Source: Cellulomonas sp. Leaf334 (GTDB taxonomy: Bacteria; Actinomycetota; Actinomycetes; Actinomycetales; Cellulomonadaceae). From it: a stretch of 64,000 nt of DNA. The notes below the pieces were generated by a model, which saw only the letters and a program-made list of their open reading frames with translations, did no database searches and was not told the DNA's origin. How positions within the stretch are numbered: position 1 is the first letter of the stretch; the number at the start of each line of letters is the position of its first letter. The position numbers and the translations under genes are program-made. The stretch spans positions 1,098,569 through 1,162,568 of the forward strand of contig NZ_LMOO01000001.1 in NCBI RefSeq assembly GCF_001424195.1, written 5' to 3'. This document shows, one piece after another, positions 8,268 to 20,856 of this stretch.

Positions 8268-9151
8268 GCGCGGCCCCTCGACGTCGCACGGCGCGCGGCG
8301 GCGTACCACCGGCGCGGCACGGTCAGCGCGCGGAACCCCGCCGTCGAGCGCAGGGTCTCCACGTCGTGCTCGGCCGCGAGCCGCGCCTCCCGCTCGGTGT
8401 CCCGCTCGCGTTCCGCGCGCTGGAGGCGCTCCTCCGCGTCGGCGGCCCGGTGGGCGAGCTGGGTGACCGCGGACTCGGCGTCGTCGACGACCGCCCGCAC
8501 GACGAACTGGTAGGTGTCGGCGTCGGGCTGACCCGCGAGCCACTCGACGACCCCCGCCGGGAGCTCGGCGGCGTCGATCTGCACCTCGACACCCAGCGGG
8601 TCGGCCGTGGTCCGGCGCACGTCGACCGGCGCGAGGCCGGCCGAGGCCAGCAGCTCGAGCAGCGACCGACGGGTGAAGAAGCGGATGTGCGTGCGGTCCA
8701 GCAGCCCGGTGTCGGTGTAACGCCACCGGCCCTGCAGCAGGGCGAGCCGCAGCGACCCGTGCGCGACGTTGGGGATCGAGATGACCACGGAGCCGCCGGG
8801 GGCGAGCAGCGGGACGGCGCTGCGCAGCACGCTCACCGGGTCCAGGAGGTGCTCGAGCACGTCGCCGAAGACGAGCACGTCGAACGTGCCGGCGCCGAAC
8901 TCCGCGACCAGGTCGAAGTCGTTGAGGTCCGCGACGACGAGCTTCTCGAGGAAGGGACGCGCCTTCTCCGCTGCCTCGGGCACGTACTCCACGCCGCTCA
9001 CCGTGCACCCGTTGGCGCCCAGCGCCTCGGCGAGGTACCCGGTGGCGCACCCGAGGTCGAGCACCCTGCGGTCCGCCCCGACGAGCGAGAGCAGCAGGCC
9101 GTGACTGGTGTTGTCCGCCGCCGGGTCGATCGTCGTGTCGTACTGGAACAT
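8264..9151 (-). CDS. SAM-dependent methyltransferase with C-terminal coiled coil
   Basis: This 295-residue protein is a class I methyltransferase. Motif I is visible as VLDLGCATGYLAE near residue 30, an acidic SAM-ribose contact region follows in GVEYVPEA, and FGDVLEHL marks the motif around residue 100. Residues about 215-265 form an Arg/Glu-rich coiled coil. Such proteins may modify the end of an exported glycan, and its place at the head of the exporter operon fits that role. I chose the ATG at 9151, not 9199, because the opening MFQYDTTIDP is the usual family start. A TATGAT -10 element at 9195-9200 overlaps the upstream ATG, and GGAAG precedes 9151. Confidence 0.82.
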   Translation of the reverse strand: MFQYDTTIDPAADNTSHGLLLSLVGADRRVLDLGCATGYLAEALGANGCTVSGVEYVPEAAEKARPFLEKLVVADLNDFDLVAEFGAGTFDVLVFGDVLEHLLDPVSVLRSAVPLLAPGGSVVISIPNVAHGSLRLALLQGRWRYTDTGLLDRTHIRFFTRRSLLELLASAGLAPVDVRRTTADPLGVEVQIDAAELPAGVVEWLAGQPDADTYQFVVRAVVDDAESAVTQLAHRAADAEERLQRAERERDTEREARLAAEHDVETLRSTAGFRALTVPRRWYAAARRATSRGRA

Positions 9152-9194
9152 CCGTGCTCGCTTCCGTCGCAGCCCGCGGCTGGCGAGCCGCGTC

Positions 9195-9200
9195 ATCATA
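9195..9200 (-). promoter_or_regulatory. -10 element of the glycan exporter operon promoter
   Basis: TATGAT on the minus strand overlaps the ATG pair at 9196-9199. Transcription would start near 9188, giving a leader of about 37 nt before the methyltransferase ATG at 9151. No convincing -35 hexamer was found. Confidence 0.45.
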
Positions 9201-9232
9201 CCGGTCCAGGTCAGAGGCCCTGAGGCCGGACG

Positions 9233-13032
<3,800 letters not shown>

Positions 13033-13057
13033 TCTGCACAGATCCTCCACGACGCCC

Positions 13058-13077
13058 CTGCGGGCGCTCCCCCGCAG
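13058..13077 (+). terminator. Hairpin after rfbB
   Basis: CTGCGGG and CCCGCAG form a 7-bp perfect stem with a 6-nt loop, 26 bp after the rfbB stop and ahead of the next promoter. There is no T-tract, so termination strength is uncertain. Confidence 0.4.
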
Positions 13078-13093
13078 AGGCGGGTCGCCCTCC

Positions 13094-13099
13094 TACGAT
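13094..13099 (+). promoter_or_regulatory. -10 element of a leaderless promoter (LCP gene pair)
   Basis: TACGAT is followed by exactly 6 nt and the GTG at 13106. No Shine-Dalgarno sequence is present, which fits a leaderless transcript. Confidence 0.55.
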
Positions 13100-13105
13100 C
13101 GTCAC

Positions 13106-14350
13106 GTGACCTCCCGCCACGCTGCTGTCCAGCGCCCTCGTGCCGCCCGGCACTCCCGACGCCTGCACTCGCACGGTGTCGTGCGGGGGATCGCGCTCAC
13201 CGTCGCCGCACTGGTGGTCTTCGGCGCCAGCGGGGTCGCGGCCGTCGCCGCCAAGCTCAACGGCAACATGGACAAGGTCGACGTCTCGGCACTGGTGAAC
13301 CCGATGCCGGAGCCCACCAAGGAGCCGGACCCGGACGACCCGAACGCCGGCCAGGCCGTGAACATCCTGATCATGGGTTCGGACCAGCGCGACGGTCTCA
13401 ACGGGGAGATCGGCGGCGAGGCGGCGGGCATGCGCTCGGACACGACGATGGTGCTCCACATCTCCGCCGACCGGTCGCGCGTCGAGCTCGTCTCCATCCC
13501 CCGCGACTCCCTCGTGGACATCCCGTCGTGCACCATGACCAACGGCAAGACCAGCCGCGCGACCCACGGCATGTTCAACTCGGCCTTCGCGACGGGGTGG
13601 GACAACGGCGGGGACATGACCTCGGCAGCGGCGTGCACGATCAACACGGTGCAGCACAACACCGGTGTCCCGATCGACCACTTCGTCGTCGTCGACTTCG
13701 CGGGCTTCCAGCAGATGGTCAACTCCATCGGCGGGGTGCCCATGTGCATCCCGAACGACATGACCGCCAAGGAGGCCGGCCTGCAGCTGTCCGCCGGGTT
13801 CCAGACGCTCGACGGAGGCACCGCCCTCGCCTACGCCCGGGCCCGCAAGGGCGTCGGGGTCGGCGACGGGTCCGACACGAACCGCATCGGCAACCAGCAG
13901 AAGCTCATCGCCGCGATGGTGCGCGAGGTCCTCTCCCGTGACGTCCTGACCAACCCGCAGAAGCTGATCTCCTTCCTCAGCGCCGCGACGGGCTCGCTGA
14001 CGACGGACAGCGGGATGTCGATCGGCAACATGACCGGCCTCGCCTACAACCTGCGCAACATCAGCAGTGGCAACATCACCTTCATGACGATCCCGTTCGC
14101 TGCCGCGAAGTCGGACCCCAACCGCGTCGAGTGGACGTCCGCGGCCGATGCGGTGTGGGAGAACATGGCCAACGACGTGCCGGCTCTCGGCGAGACCCCC
14201 ACCGCGCCGGCCACGACGGCCCCGCCCGCGGCACCCGACGCCACGACCGCCCCGGAGACACCGACGACGCCGGTGCAACCGGCCCCGGTGGAGACCAAGA
14301 AGGCCGGGCACGAGGCGTTCAGCGTCGACGACACGACGGACGTCTGCTGA
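13106..14350 (+). CDS. LytR-CpsA-Psr (LCP) family cell-wall glycopolymer ligase
   Basis: This 414-residue membrane-anchored protein has a basic cytoplasmic tail, one transmembrane helix (about 28-50) and an extracellular LCP domain (about 85-260). Conserved motifs are NILIMGSDQRDG, RSDTTMVLHI and SIPRDSLVDIP, and the late Asp/Arg region lies in ALAYARARKG. LCP enzymes transfer polymers from the undecaprenyl carrier to peptidoglycan. A Pro/Thr/Ala-rich tail (from about 355) ends in Cys. The product likely attaches the polysaccharide built by the left-hand genes. The GTG at 13106 is set by the leaderless TACGAT element. A second LCP gene follows after 3 bp. Confidence 0.9.
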   Translation: MTSRHAAVQRPRAARHSRRLHSHGVVRGIALTVAALVVFGASGVAAVAAKLNGNMDKVDVSALVNPMPEPTKEPDPDDPNAGQAVNILIMGSDQRDGLNGEIGGEAAGMRSDTTMVLHISADRSRVELVSIPRDSLVDIPSCTMTNGKTSRATHGMFNSAFATGWDNGGDMTSAAACTINTVQHNTGVPIDHFVVVDFAGFQQMVNSIGGVPMCIPNDMTAKEAGLQLSAGFQTLDGGTALAYARARKGVGVGDGSDTNRIGNQQKLIAAMVREVLSRDVLTNPQKLISFLSAATGSLTTDSGMSIGNMTGLAYNLRNISSGNITFMTIPFAAAKSDPNRVEWTSAADAVWENMANDVPALGETPTAPATTAPPAAPDATTAPETPTTPVQPAPVETKKAGHEAFSVDDTTDVC

Positions 14351-14353
14351 GGT

Positions 14354-15763
14354 ATGGCTCCCGACGAGCGGACCTCACGCACCCCTCCGCCGAGCTTCGC
14401 GCCGGGAGCGTCGGCCCGTCCGGCCCGACCGGCCGACGCGGAGCCGATCGTCGTCGGTCGCCCGTCGCGACCCACGTCCCCGTCACGCCCCTCCCGCACG
14501 CCCGGTCCGGGTGCGGCCCGGCCGGCCGCGCCGTCCGCTGACGGGCGGCCGGCGAGCAGCCGTCCCCCCACGATCGCTCCCGCAGGGCAGGGCGCCCGGC
14601 CCTCCGGTCCGTCCGCACCCGTCGAGGTTCCCGGCCGAGCCGGTCGCCAGGCGACCCCGGCCGCGGCACCGACCCCGGCCGCGGCACCCCGGTCCACTTC
14701 TTCCCGGCCCGCGACCAGCCGCCCCGCGCAGCCGACCCGAGCTCCCGCCGGACGTCCACCGTCGGGGCCGTCAGGGCCACGGCCGCCGACACCGGTGGCG
14801 CAGCCCGGGGCACGACGCAGCCGGAAGGCCCTCGTCGGCGGGATCGCCGCCCTGGTGGTCGTCGCCCTGCTCGCCTGGCCCATCGGCCTCGCGGTGTGGG
14901 CCAACGGCAAGGTCCAGCACACTGCGGCGCTCAGCGGTGCTGCGAACACCCCGGGCACGACCTACCTGCTGACCGGCTCCGACTCGCGCGCCGACGGTGG
15001 TGTCGCGCAGGACGGGACCGAGGGTGCCCGGACCGACACGATCCTCCTGCTGCACGTCCCCGACAGCGGGCCCACCGCGCTCATCTCGCTCCCCAGGGAC
15101 ACGTACGTCGAGATCCCCGGGAACGGCCCCGCGAAGCTCAACGCCGCCTTCTCCTGGGGGGGTGCCCCACTCCTCGTGCAGACGGTGGAGGGGCTGACCG
15201 GCATGACCGTCGACCACTATGCCGAGATCGGCATGGCGGGTGTCGAGCAGATCGTCGACGCGGTCGGCGGGGTGAACCTGTGCCACGACGCCGACGTCAA
15301 CGACGCCGACTCGGGGATGGTGTGGGTGGCGGGCTGCCACGACGTGGACGGCACCCAGGCGCTCGCGTTCGCCCGGATGCGCAAGGCCGACCTCACCGGC
15401 GACGTCGGCCGGGCGGAGCGCCAGCGGCAGCTGATCGGCGCCGTCATGGCCAAGGTGAAGCCCAGCCAGCTGGCCGTGCGGCCGGGCCAGCAGGTCGCCC
15501 TGATCGACGCCGGCACCCAGGCGCTGACGGTGAGCGACGAGTCGAACATCCTCGACATGGCGAAGCTCGCGCTCGCGTTCCGGGCGGCCAACGGCCCGGG
15601 GGGCATCACCGGCACGCCACCGATCGCGACCATCGACTACCGCCCCGGCGGCAACGTCGGTTCCACGGTGCTGCTGGACCCCGACGCCACCCCGGCGTTC
15701 TGGGTGGCGATCCAGGACGGGTCCCTGCCCGCCGGCACCGTGGGCGGCATGCCCGGCGCCTGA
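14354..15763 (+). CDS. LCP family ligase with long proline-rich cytoplasmic tail
   Basis: This 469-residue protein is a second LCP ligase in the same operon. Residues about 1-150 form a disordered tail rich in Pro, Ala, Arg and Ser. A transmembrane helix lies near 157-180 (ALVGGIAALVVVALLAWPIG), then the LCP domain with YLLTGSDSRAD, ARTDTILLLHV and SLPRDTYVEIP, and ALAFARMRKAD near the end. The tail is longer than in most LCP proteins and could be a phosphorylation or scaffolding segment. This is inference. The two ligases may act on different polymers, as paralogues do in other actinobacteria. Confidence 0.9.
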   Translation: MAPDERTSRTPPPSFAPGASARPARPADAEPIVVGRPSRPTSPSRPSRTPGPGAARPAAPSADGRPASSRPPTIAPAGQGARPSGPSAPVEVPGRAGRQATPAAAPTPAAAPRSTSSRPATSRPAQPTRAPAGRPPSGPSGPRPPTPVAQPGARRSRKALVGGIAALVVVALLAWPIGLAVWANGKVQHTAALSGAANTPGTTYLLTGSDSRADGGVAQDGTEGARTDTILLLHVPDSGPTALISLPRDTYVEIPGNGPAKLNAAFSWGGAPLLVQTVEGLTGMTVDHYAEIGMAGVEQIVDAVGGVNLCHDADVNDADSGMVWVAGCHDVDGTQALAFARMRKADLTGDVGRAERQRQLIGAVMAKVKPSQLAVRPGQQVALIDAGTQALTVSDESNILDMAKLALAFRAANGPGGITGTPPIATIDYRPGGNVGSTVLLDPDATPAFWVAIQDGSLPAGTVGGMPGA

Positions 15764-15797
15764 GCCGCTCGCGGTCAGGGCCGGTCCGCCACCAGGG

Positions 15798-16337
15798 TCA
15801 GACGCTGAAGCCCACGCTCGGCCGCGCGGTCGTCTGGGCGCGCAGGCGCTCCCCCTTGCCGTCGGCCTGCCCCTGCAGGTCGACCTGGAAGGCAGCCATC
15901 GCGGTGCGCAGCCGGGCCGCCTGCTCGCCCTCACCGGACGCGAGGATGCGGACCGCCAGCAGGCCGGCGTTGCGTGCGCCGCCGATCGAGACGGTCGCCA
16001 CGGGGACCCCGGCGGGCATCTGCACGATGGAGAGCAGCGAGTCCATCCCGTCCAGGTAGGCCAGCGGGACGGGGACACCGACCACGGGCAGCGTGGTGAC
16101 CGCGGCGAGCATGCCCGGCAGGTGCGCTGCCCCGCCCGCGCCGGCGATCACCACACGCAGTCCCCTGTCCGCGGCGCTGCGGCCGTACGCGACCATCTTC
16201 TCGGGCTGACGGTGCGCAGACACGACGTCGATCTCGACGGCGACGTCGAACTCCGCGAGCGCTTCGGCGGCCGCCTTCATGACGGGCCAGTCCGAGTCCG
16301 AGCCCATGACGATCCCCACCAGAGGCTGCGCAGCCAT
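15798..16337 (-). CDS. purE: N5-carboxyaminoimidazole ribonucleotide mutase
   Basis: This class I PurE converts N5-CAIR to CAIR in purine synthesis. The 179-residue length is normal. The active-site motifs [13 protein letters not shown] and [11 protein letters not shown] are intact, and [12 protein letters not shown] is the substrate-phosphate loop. A GTG at 16340 sits directly before the ATG at 16337. I prefer the ATG because GGAG lies 6 nt upstream of it and only 3 nt from the GTG. It follows purK on the same strand after 85 bp. It is convergent with the LCP gene. Confidence 0.96.
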   Translation of the reverse strand: MAAQPLVGIVMGSDSDWPVMKAAAEALAEFDVAVEIDVVSAHRQPEKMVAYGRSAADRGLRVVIAGAGGAAHLPGMLAAVTTLPVVGVPVPLAYLDGMDSLLSIVQMPAGVPVATVSIGGARNAGLLAVRILASGEGEQAARLRTAMAAFQVDLQGQADGKGERLRAQTTARPSVGFSV

Positions 16338-16422
16338 CACTGTCTCCGTTCCTGACGCCGTCCCGGTGACGCCGCGCGCCCATCATGTCCCAGGCGCACC
16401 ACGGTGCGGCGCACTGTTCGCG

Positions 16423-17589
16423 TCAGGCGGACGCGGCACCCTGCAGCAGGTCTGCGGCAGCGACGGCACGGCGGCGGACGTCGTCGAGGTCGTCGCCGCT
16501 GACGTTCACGTGCCCGAGCTTGCGCCCCGCACGGACCTCCTTGCCGTACAGGTGAACCTTGGCGGCCGGGTCGAGTCGACCGACGTCGGCGAGTGCGTCC
16601 GTCGGCTCCGGCAGTGCGCTGCCGAGCACGTTCGCCATGACCGTCCAGCGGGCGCGCGCGGCGGGGTCGCCGAGCGGCAGGTCGAGCACGGCACGCAGGT
16701 GCTGCTCGAACTGGCTCGTGACGGCGCCGTCGATGGTCCAGTGGCCCGAGTTGTGCGGGCGCATCGCGAGCTCGTTGACGAGCACCCGCGGCGGACCGCC
16801 GGCCGGGTCCGCGACCTCGAACAGCTCGACGGCGAGCACGCCGGTGACACCCAGCCCCTCGGCGATGCGGGTGGCCACGTCGACCGCCTCGGCGCGGGTC
16901 CTCGGGTCCAGGTCGGGGGCGGGGGCGATGACGAGCGCGCACACGCCGTCGCGCTGGACCGACTCCACCACGGGCCACGTGCGCGTCTCACCGCCGGGCC
17001 GCCGGGCGACCAGGACCGCGAGCTCACGGGTGAAGGGCACCTTCTCCTCCGCGAGCAGGGGCGCGCCCGTGCCCTGTGCAGCAGCGGCGAACCAGTCCAC
17101 GACGTCGTCCGGGTCGCGGACGACGCGCACACCCTTGCCGTCGTACCCGCCGCGGGCCGTCTTGACCACGGCCACCCCGCCGTGGCCGGCCAGGAAGTCT
17201 GCCAGCTGCGCGGCCGACGGGAGGACGGCCCACGAGGGGACGGGGATCCCCAGCGCGGCCAGGCGGGTCCGCATGACGATCTTGTCCTGCGCGTGGACGA
17301 GCGCGGCCGCGTCCGGGTGCACCGCGACCCCCGCGCTCTCCAGACGGTCGAGCAGCGCGTTCGGGACGTGCTCGTGCTCGAACGTCAGCGCGTCGGCGCC
17401 CTCGACCAGCCGGGTGATCGCCTCCTCGTCGGACGCCGACCCGACAGGCGCGTCGACGACCACCTGGGCCGCCGACGACGTCGGGTTCTCGACCAGCACC
17501 CGCAGGTGCACCCCGAGAGCGGTCGCCGCAGGCGCCATCATCCGGGCGAGCTGCCCACCACCGACCACGGCCACCACGGGTGCTGTCAC
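16423..17589 (-). CDS. purK: N5-carboxyaminoimidazole ribonucleotide synthase
   Basis: This 388-residue ATP-grasp enzyme makes N5-CAIR from AIR, bicarbonate and ATP, feeding PurE. The N-terminal nucleotide-binding motif VVAVVGGGQLARMM is followed by the ATP-grasp core with VVKTARGGYDGKGVRVV and the metal-binding ELAMRPHNSGHWT. The GTG at 17589 was chosen because the protein then begins at the usual family position and a TAGTGT -10-like element lies 8 nt upstream. A GTG at 17601 is possible but overlaps that element. The order purE, purK and a divergent GtrA-like gene is also found in Mycobacterium tuberculosis. Confidence 0.95.
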   Translation of the reverse strand: MTAPVVAVVGGGQLARMMAPAATALGVHLRVLVENPTSSAAQVVVDAPVGSASDEEAITRLVEGADALTFEHEHVPNALLDRLESAGVAVHPDAAALVHAQDKIVMRTRLAALGIPVPSWAVLPSAAQLADFLAGHGGVAVVKTARGGYDGKGVRVVRDPDDVVDWFAAAAQGTGAPLLAEEKVPFTRELAVLVARRPGGETRTWPVVESVQRDGVCALVIAPAPDLDPRTRAEAVDVATRIAEGLGVTGVLAVELFEVADPAGGPPRVLVNELAMRPHNSGHWTIDGAVTSQFEQHLRAVLDLPLGDPAARARWTVMANVLGSALPEPTDALADVGRLDPAAKVHLYGKEVRAGRKLGHVNVSGDDLDDVRRRAVAAADLLQGAASA

Positions 17590-17672
17590 GGGCGACGACA
17601 CTAGCCGAGCGCCGGGCGGAGGCCGAAACGCTTCGCACCGGCCTCGATCGACCGGCTCACAGATCTGCGGGC

Positions 17673-17678
17673 TATCCT
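17673..17678 (+). promoter_or_regulatory. -10 element of the GtrA-like gene promoter
   Basis: TATCCT would start transcription near 17685, leaving a short leader with GGAG at 17704-17707 before the GTG at 17713. Confidence 0.4.
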
Positions 17679-17712
17679 CTCCAGACCGCTTTGTCCGACA
17701 CCGAGGAGCTCC

Positions 17713-18219
17713 GTGAGCGCCAGCGACGAGCTGACCGACAGCCGGACCGTCGGCGCGCCCCCGGTCGCCCCGGCCCTGCGCGCCGCCGCACTGCGCGCCC
17801 GCGCCTACGAGCTCGCCCGGTTCCTTTCGGTGGGCGGCATCGCGTTCGTCGTCGACCTGGGCCTGTTCAACCTGCTCCGGTTCGGCCCCGGCGAGGTGCT
17901 CGGGCACAAGCCGCTCACGGCGAAGGTCATCTCCGTCGTCGCCGCGACGCTGGTCGCGTGGCTGGGGAACCGGCACTGGACGTTCTCGCAGCAGCGCACC
18001 GACCGGAGGGTGCGTGAGCTCGCCGTGTTCGCAGGCATCAATGTCGTCTGCGCCGTGATCCCCGTGCTCACCCTCGCGTTCTCGCACTACGCGCTCGACC
18101 TCACGACCCCGCTCGCCGACAACGCCGCGACGGTGATCGGGATAGGCATCGGCACCGTCCTGCGGTACCTCGGCTACAAGCGGTGGGTCTTCACGGGGCT
18201 GCGGGTCCCGACGACCTGA
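17713..18219 (+). CDS. GtrA-family membrane protein
   Basis: This 168-residue protein has four predicted transmembrane helices after a 35-residue hydrophilic tail. The segments FLSVGGIAFVVDLGLFNLL, VISVVAATLVAWLGNRHWTF and VLRYLGYKRWVF are characteristic of the GtrA family. Members help move undecaprenyl-linked monosaccharides or take part in arabinogalactan and teichoic-acid synthesis. It is divergent from purK, as in the mycobacterial Rv3276c-Rv3277 arrangement. It ends 13 bp from the convergent manA. The role in surface glycan assembly is inferred from family and neighbours. Confidence 0.88.
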   Translation: MSASDELTDSRTVGAPPVAPALRAAALRARAYELARFLSVGGIAFVVDLGLFNLLRFGPGEVLGHKPLTAKVISVVAATLVAWLGNRHWTFSQQRTDRRVRELAVFAGINVVCAVIPVLTLAFSHYALDLTTPLADNAATVIGIGIGTVLRYLGYKRWVFTGLRVPTT

Positions 18220-18232
18220 CCGCCGCGACTCG

Positions 18233-19429
18233 TCAGGGCACGTCCGCCTGGACGACCGTCGCGTCGCCGGACCCGGTCAGAGCACCGTCGGACGCCGGGA
18301 CGAACACGGACTGTCCCCGGGTCAGCAGGAGTGCGCTCCCGTCGTGCGTCGAGATCTCGACCTCACCCTCCAGGCACAGGACGATGCGCGGGCCTCGACC
18401 CGGCAACCGGGTGGGACCGTCGTCCGTGAAGCGCGAGACCGAGAGCTCGAAGTCGTCCACCGGGGCGTAGAAGATCCGGGTCGACGTGAACACCTTCTCG
18501 GGGGCGATCCTGATCGGCGGTGCGGCGATGCAGTCCACGTTGTGGAGCAGCTCGACGACGTCGACGTGCTTCGCGGTCAGGCCGGCTCGGAGCACATTGT
18601 CCGAGTTCGCCATGATCTCGACGCCGACGCCGTGCAGGTAGGCGTGCACGGTCCCCGCGGGCACGAACAGCGCCTCTCCCCGGTTCAAGGTCACCGGGTT
18701 GAGCAGCACGGACGTCACCGCCCCCGGGTCTCCCGGGTACGCCGCCGCGAGGCGCATCACCGTCCGGTCCGTCCGAGGGGACGGCGACCCGTCGGCGAGC
18801 CGGCGCGCGCACGCCTCGGCGAACTTGGCGACGTCCGCTGCGCCTGGTCGGGTCTCCGGCCGCAGGAGCCACTCGAACGCCGTCCGGACGCCTGCCGAGC
18901 TCGGGTCCGCCGCGAGGAGCGCGTGGAGGTCGGCAGCCAGGGGTGCGTCAAGGTCCGCCAGCAGCTCGGCGGCGCGTCGCGGTGCGCGGAATCCGACCAT
19001 CGCGTCCAGCCTGCTGAGCGCGTACACCAGCTCCGGCTTGTGGTTGTCGTCGCGGTAGCTGCGCTCGCGTGCGGAGACCGGGATCCCGGCCGCGTCCTCG
19101 GCCGCGAAGCCGGCTCGCGCTCGCTCGAGGGTGGGGTGCACCTGGAGCGAGAGTGGTGCGTTCGCCGCGATGATCTTGAGCAGGTAGGGCAGGTGCGTGC
19201 CGAACCGCGACGTGACGTCCGCACCCAGATGGTGGTCCGGAGCCTGGGCGATCAGCTCGTCGAGCCCGCGTGGGCCGTCGGCGGTCTGCGCGACGGCCGG
19301 CGCGCTCGCGTGGGCACCGAACCACGCCTCCGCCACCGGGCGACCGTCCGGTACGAGCGCCAGCACGTCCGGGATAGCGGTCGTCGAACCCCAGGCATAG
19401 TGCTGGGTCGCTGGGGTGATCCGGTACAC
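18233..19429 (-). CDS. manA: Mannose-6-phosphate isomerase, class I
   Basis: This 398-residue cupin enzyme interconverts mannose 6-phosphate and fructose 6-phosphate, supplying GDP-mannose for glycan synthesis. Zinc-site residues are visible in SLQVHPT, in HKPELVYAL, and in the cupin motif VPAGTVHAYLHG. The GTG at 19429 follows CAGGAG by 7 nt. The start gives the family-typical opening YRITPATQHYAWGS. It lies 101 bp downstream of a sensor kinase gene on the same strand and may have its own promoter. Confidence 0.95.
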   Translation of the reverse strand: MYRITPATQHYAWGSTTAIPDVLALVPDGRPVAEAWFGAHASAPAVAQTADGPRGLDELIAQAPDHHLGADVTSRFGTHLPYLLKIIAANAPLSLQVHPTLERARAGFAAEDAAGIPVSARERSYRDDNHKPELVYALSRLDAMVGFRAPRRAAELLADLDAPLAADLHALLAADPSSAGVRTAFEWLLRPETRPGAADVAKFAEACARRLADGSPSPRTDRTVMRLAAAYPGDPGAVTSVLLNPVTLNRGEALFVPAGTVHAYLHGVGVEIMANSDNVLRAGLTAKHVDVVELLHNVDCIAAPPIRIAPEKVFTSTRIFYAPVDDFELSVSRFTDDGPTRLPGRGPRIVLCLEGEVEISTHDGSALLLTRGQSVFVPASDGALTGSGDATVVQADVP

Positions 19430-19530
19430 GGCTGCGCTCCTGAGTGGTGCTGGTCGGCCAGGTGGCATCCCAGATTACTGGTCGCCCGGCGCCCCCCGAG
19501 CCGATCACCGGGCGCGACCGGACATACCGG

Positions 19531-20853
19531 TCATCGGCGGCGGCGGTCCATCCGCGACGAGACCACCGCGCCGAGCGGCAGGACCACGTCGGGTCGCATC
19601 GAGGCCGGCACGCCCGAGAGGAACAGCGCGAACACCGCGGGCCGACGCTGCGCCAGCTCGAGCCTTCCGCCGTCCGCGGACGCCAGGTCACGGGCCAGGG
19701 CGAGCCCGAGCCCCGTGCCCTTGCCGGAGGTCACCTCCCGCTCGAAGATCCGCGGGGCCAGGTCGTCGGGCACACCGGCACCCTCGTCGGCCACCTCGAC
19801 CACGACCGCGCCCGACGGCCCGCTCGGCCGCGAGCGCACGGTCGTGGTGCCGGCGCCGTGCCGCAGGGAGTTCTCGATGAGCGTCGCGATGACCTGGGCG
19901 AGCGCTCCCGGCGTCGCGAGCACCTGGGTCGAGCGGTCGACCTCGACGACGAGGCGCCGACCCGTCGCGAGGAAGGTCGGCTGCCACTCCTCCTCCTGCT
20001 GGTGGACGACCTCCAGCAGCTGCACGGCCTCGGTCGTGCCGCCCTGCAGCCGGCGTGAGCTGGCCAGCAGGTCGTCGACGACGCGCACCAGCCGCTCGAC
20101 CTGTTCGAGCGAGATCCTGGCCTCCTCGCTCACGTTCGGGTCGTCCGTGGCGACCATGATCTCCTCGAGCCGCATCGAGAGCGCCGTCAGGGGGGTGCGC
20201 AGCTGGTGGGAGGCGTCGGAGGCGAACTGCCGCTCGGCCGCGAGCCGCGCTGCCATCCGGTCGGCACTTCGCGCGAGCTCGGCGGCGACGAGGTCGATCT
20301 CCTCGACCCCCGACGGCTGGAGGCGTGGCCGCACCTGGCCGGCCCCCAGCTGCTCCGCCGACGCGGCCAGGTAGACGAGCGGCGCGGTCAGCCGGTTGGC
20401 CTGCCAGATCGCCATCGCGATGCCGGCCGCGAACGCGACGACGGCGGCGACCACGACGAGCGCGATGACGCGGGCACTGAGCCAGAAGACGTCCCACCAC
20501 GACACGTACAGCGTGACGACCGCGCCGGAGTCGGCAGTCTCCTCCACCGACAGGGTGCGACCCTGGATCCGCTCACCCGCCTGGAAGACGTCACCGTCGG
20601 GGGTGCGGACGATCACGGAGGCCGGAACCTCCCCCACGTCGCCGGTGTAGTTCTCGAGCATCCGGTTGCTCAGGTCGACGTCCTGCTCGACGCGGAAGTC
20701 GACCGCCCGCGCGGCGGACTCGGCGCGCGCGGAGAGCGCCTGCATCTCGTTCTCCCGGACCAGCTGTGCGCCGAGGAAGGCGAGGGGGAACCCGAGCAGG
20801 ACGACCGCGACGGTGACCGCGGCGATCGTCGCCTGCAGGACGCGACGACGCAA
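19531..20853 (-). CDS. Sensor histidine kinase (HAMP-HisKA type)
   Basis: This 440-residue membrane kinase is paired with the OmpR-type regulator encoded directly upstream. It has a first transmembrane helix at about 8-30, an extracellular loop to about 125, a second helix to about 150 and a HAMP linker. The HisKA box is SDASHQLRTPLTAL, with the phosphoaccepting His near 215. The ATP-binding N box is VIATLIENSLRHG, and a G box lies at SGKGTGLGLALAR. The start is a TTG at 20853, only 3 bp after the regulator stop, so translation is probably coupled. The signal it detects is unknown. Confidence 0.88.
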   Translation of the reverse strand: MRRRVLQATIAAVTVAVVLLGFPLAFLGAQLVRENEMQALSARAESAARAVDFRVEQDVDLSNRMLENYTGDVGEVPASVIVRTPDGDVFQAGERIQGRTLSVEETADSGAVVTLYVSWWDVFWLSARVIALVVVAAVVAFAAGIAMAIWQANRLTAPLVYLAASAEQLGAGQVRPRLQPSGVEEIDLVAAELARSADRMAARLAAERQFASDASHQLRTPLTALSMRLEEIMVATDDPNVSEEARISLEQVERLVRVVDDLLASSRRLQGGTTEAVQLLEVVHQQEEEWQPTFLATGRRLVVEVDRSTQVLATPGALAQVIATLIENSLRHGAGTTTVRSRPSGPSGAVVVEVADEGAGVPDDLAPRIFEREVTSGKGTGLGLALARDLASADGGRLELAQRRPAVFALFLSGVPASMRPDVVLPLGAVVSSRMDRRRR

Positions 20854-20856
20854 GGC

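Noticed and set aside
19895-19910. CebR/CelR-like word GCGAGCGCTCCCGG
   Set aside because: It lies inside the sensor kinase coding sequence and lacks the conserved left half of the box.
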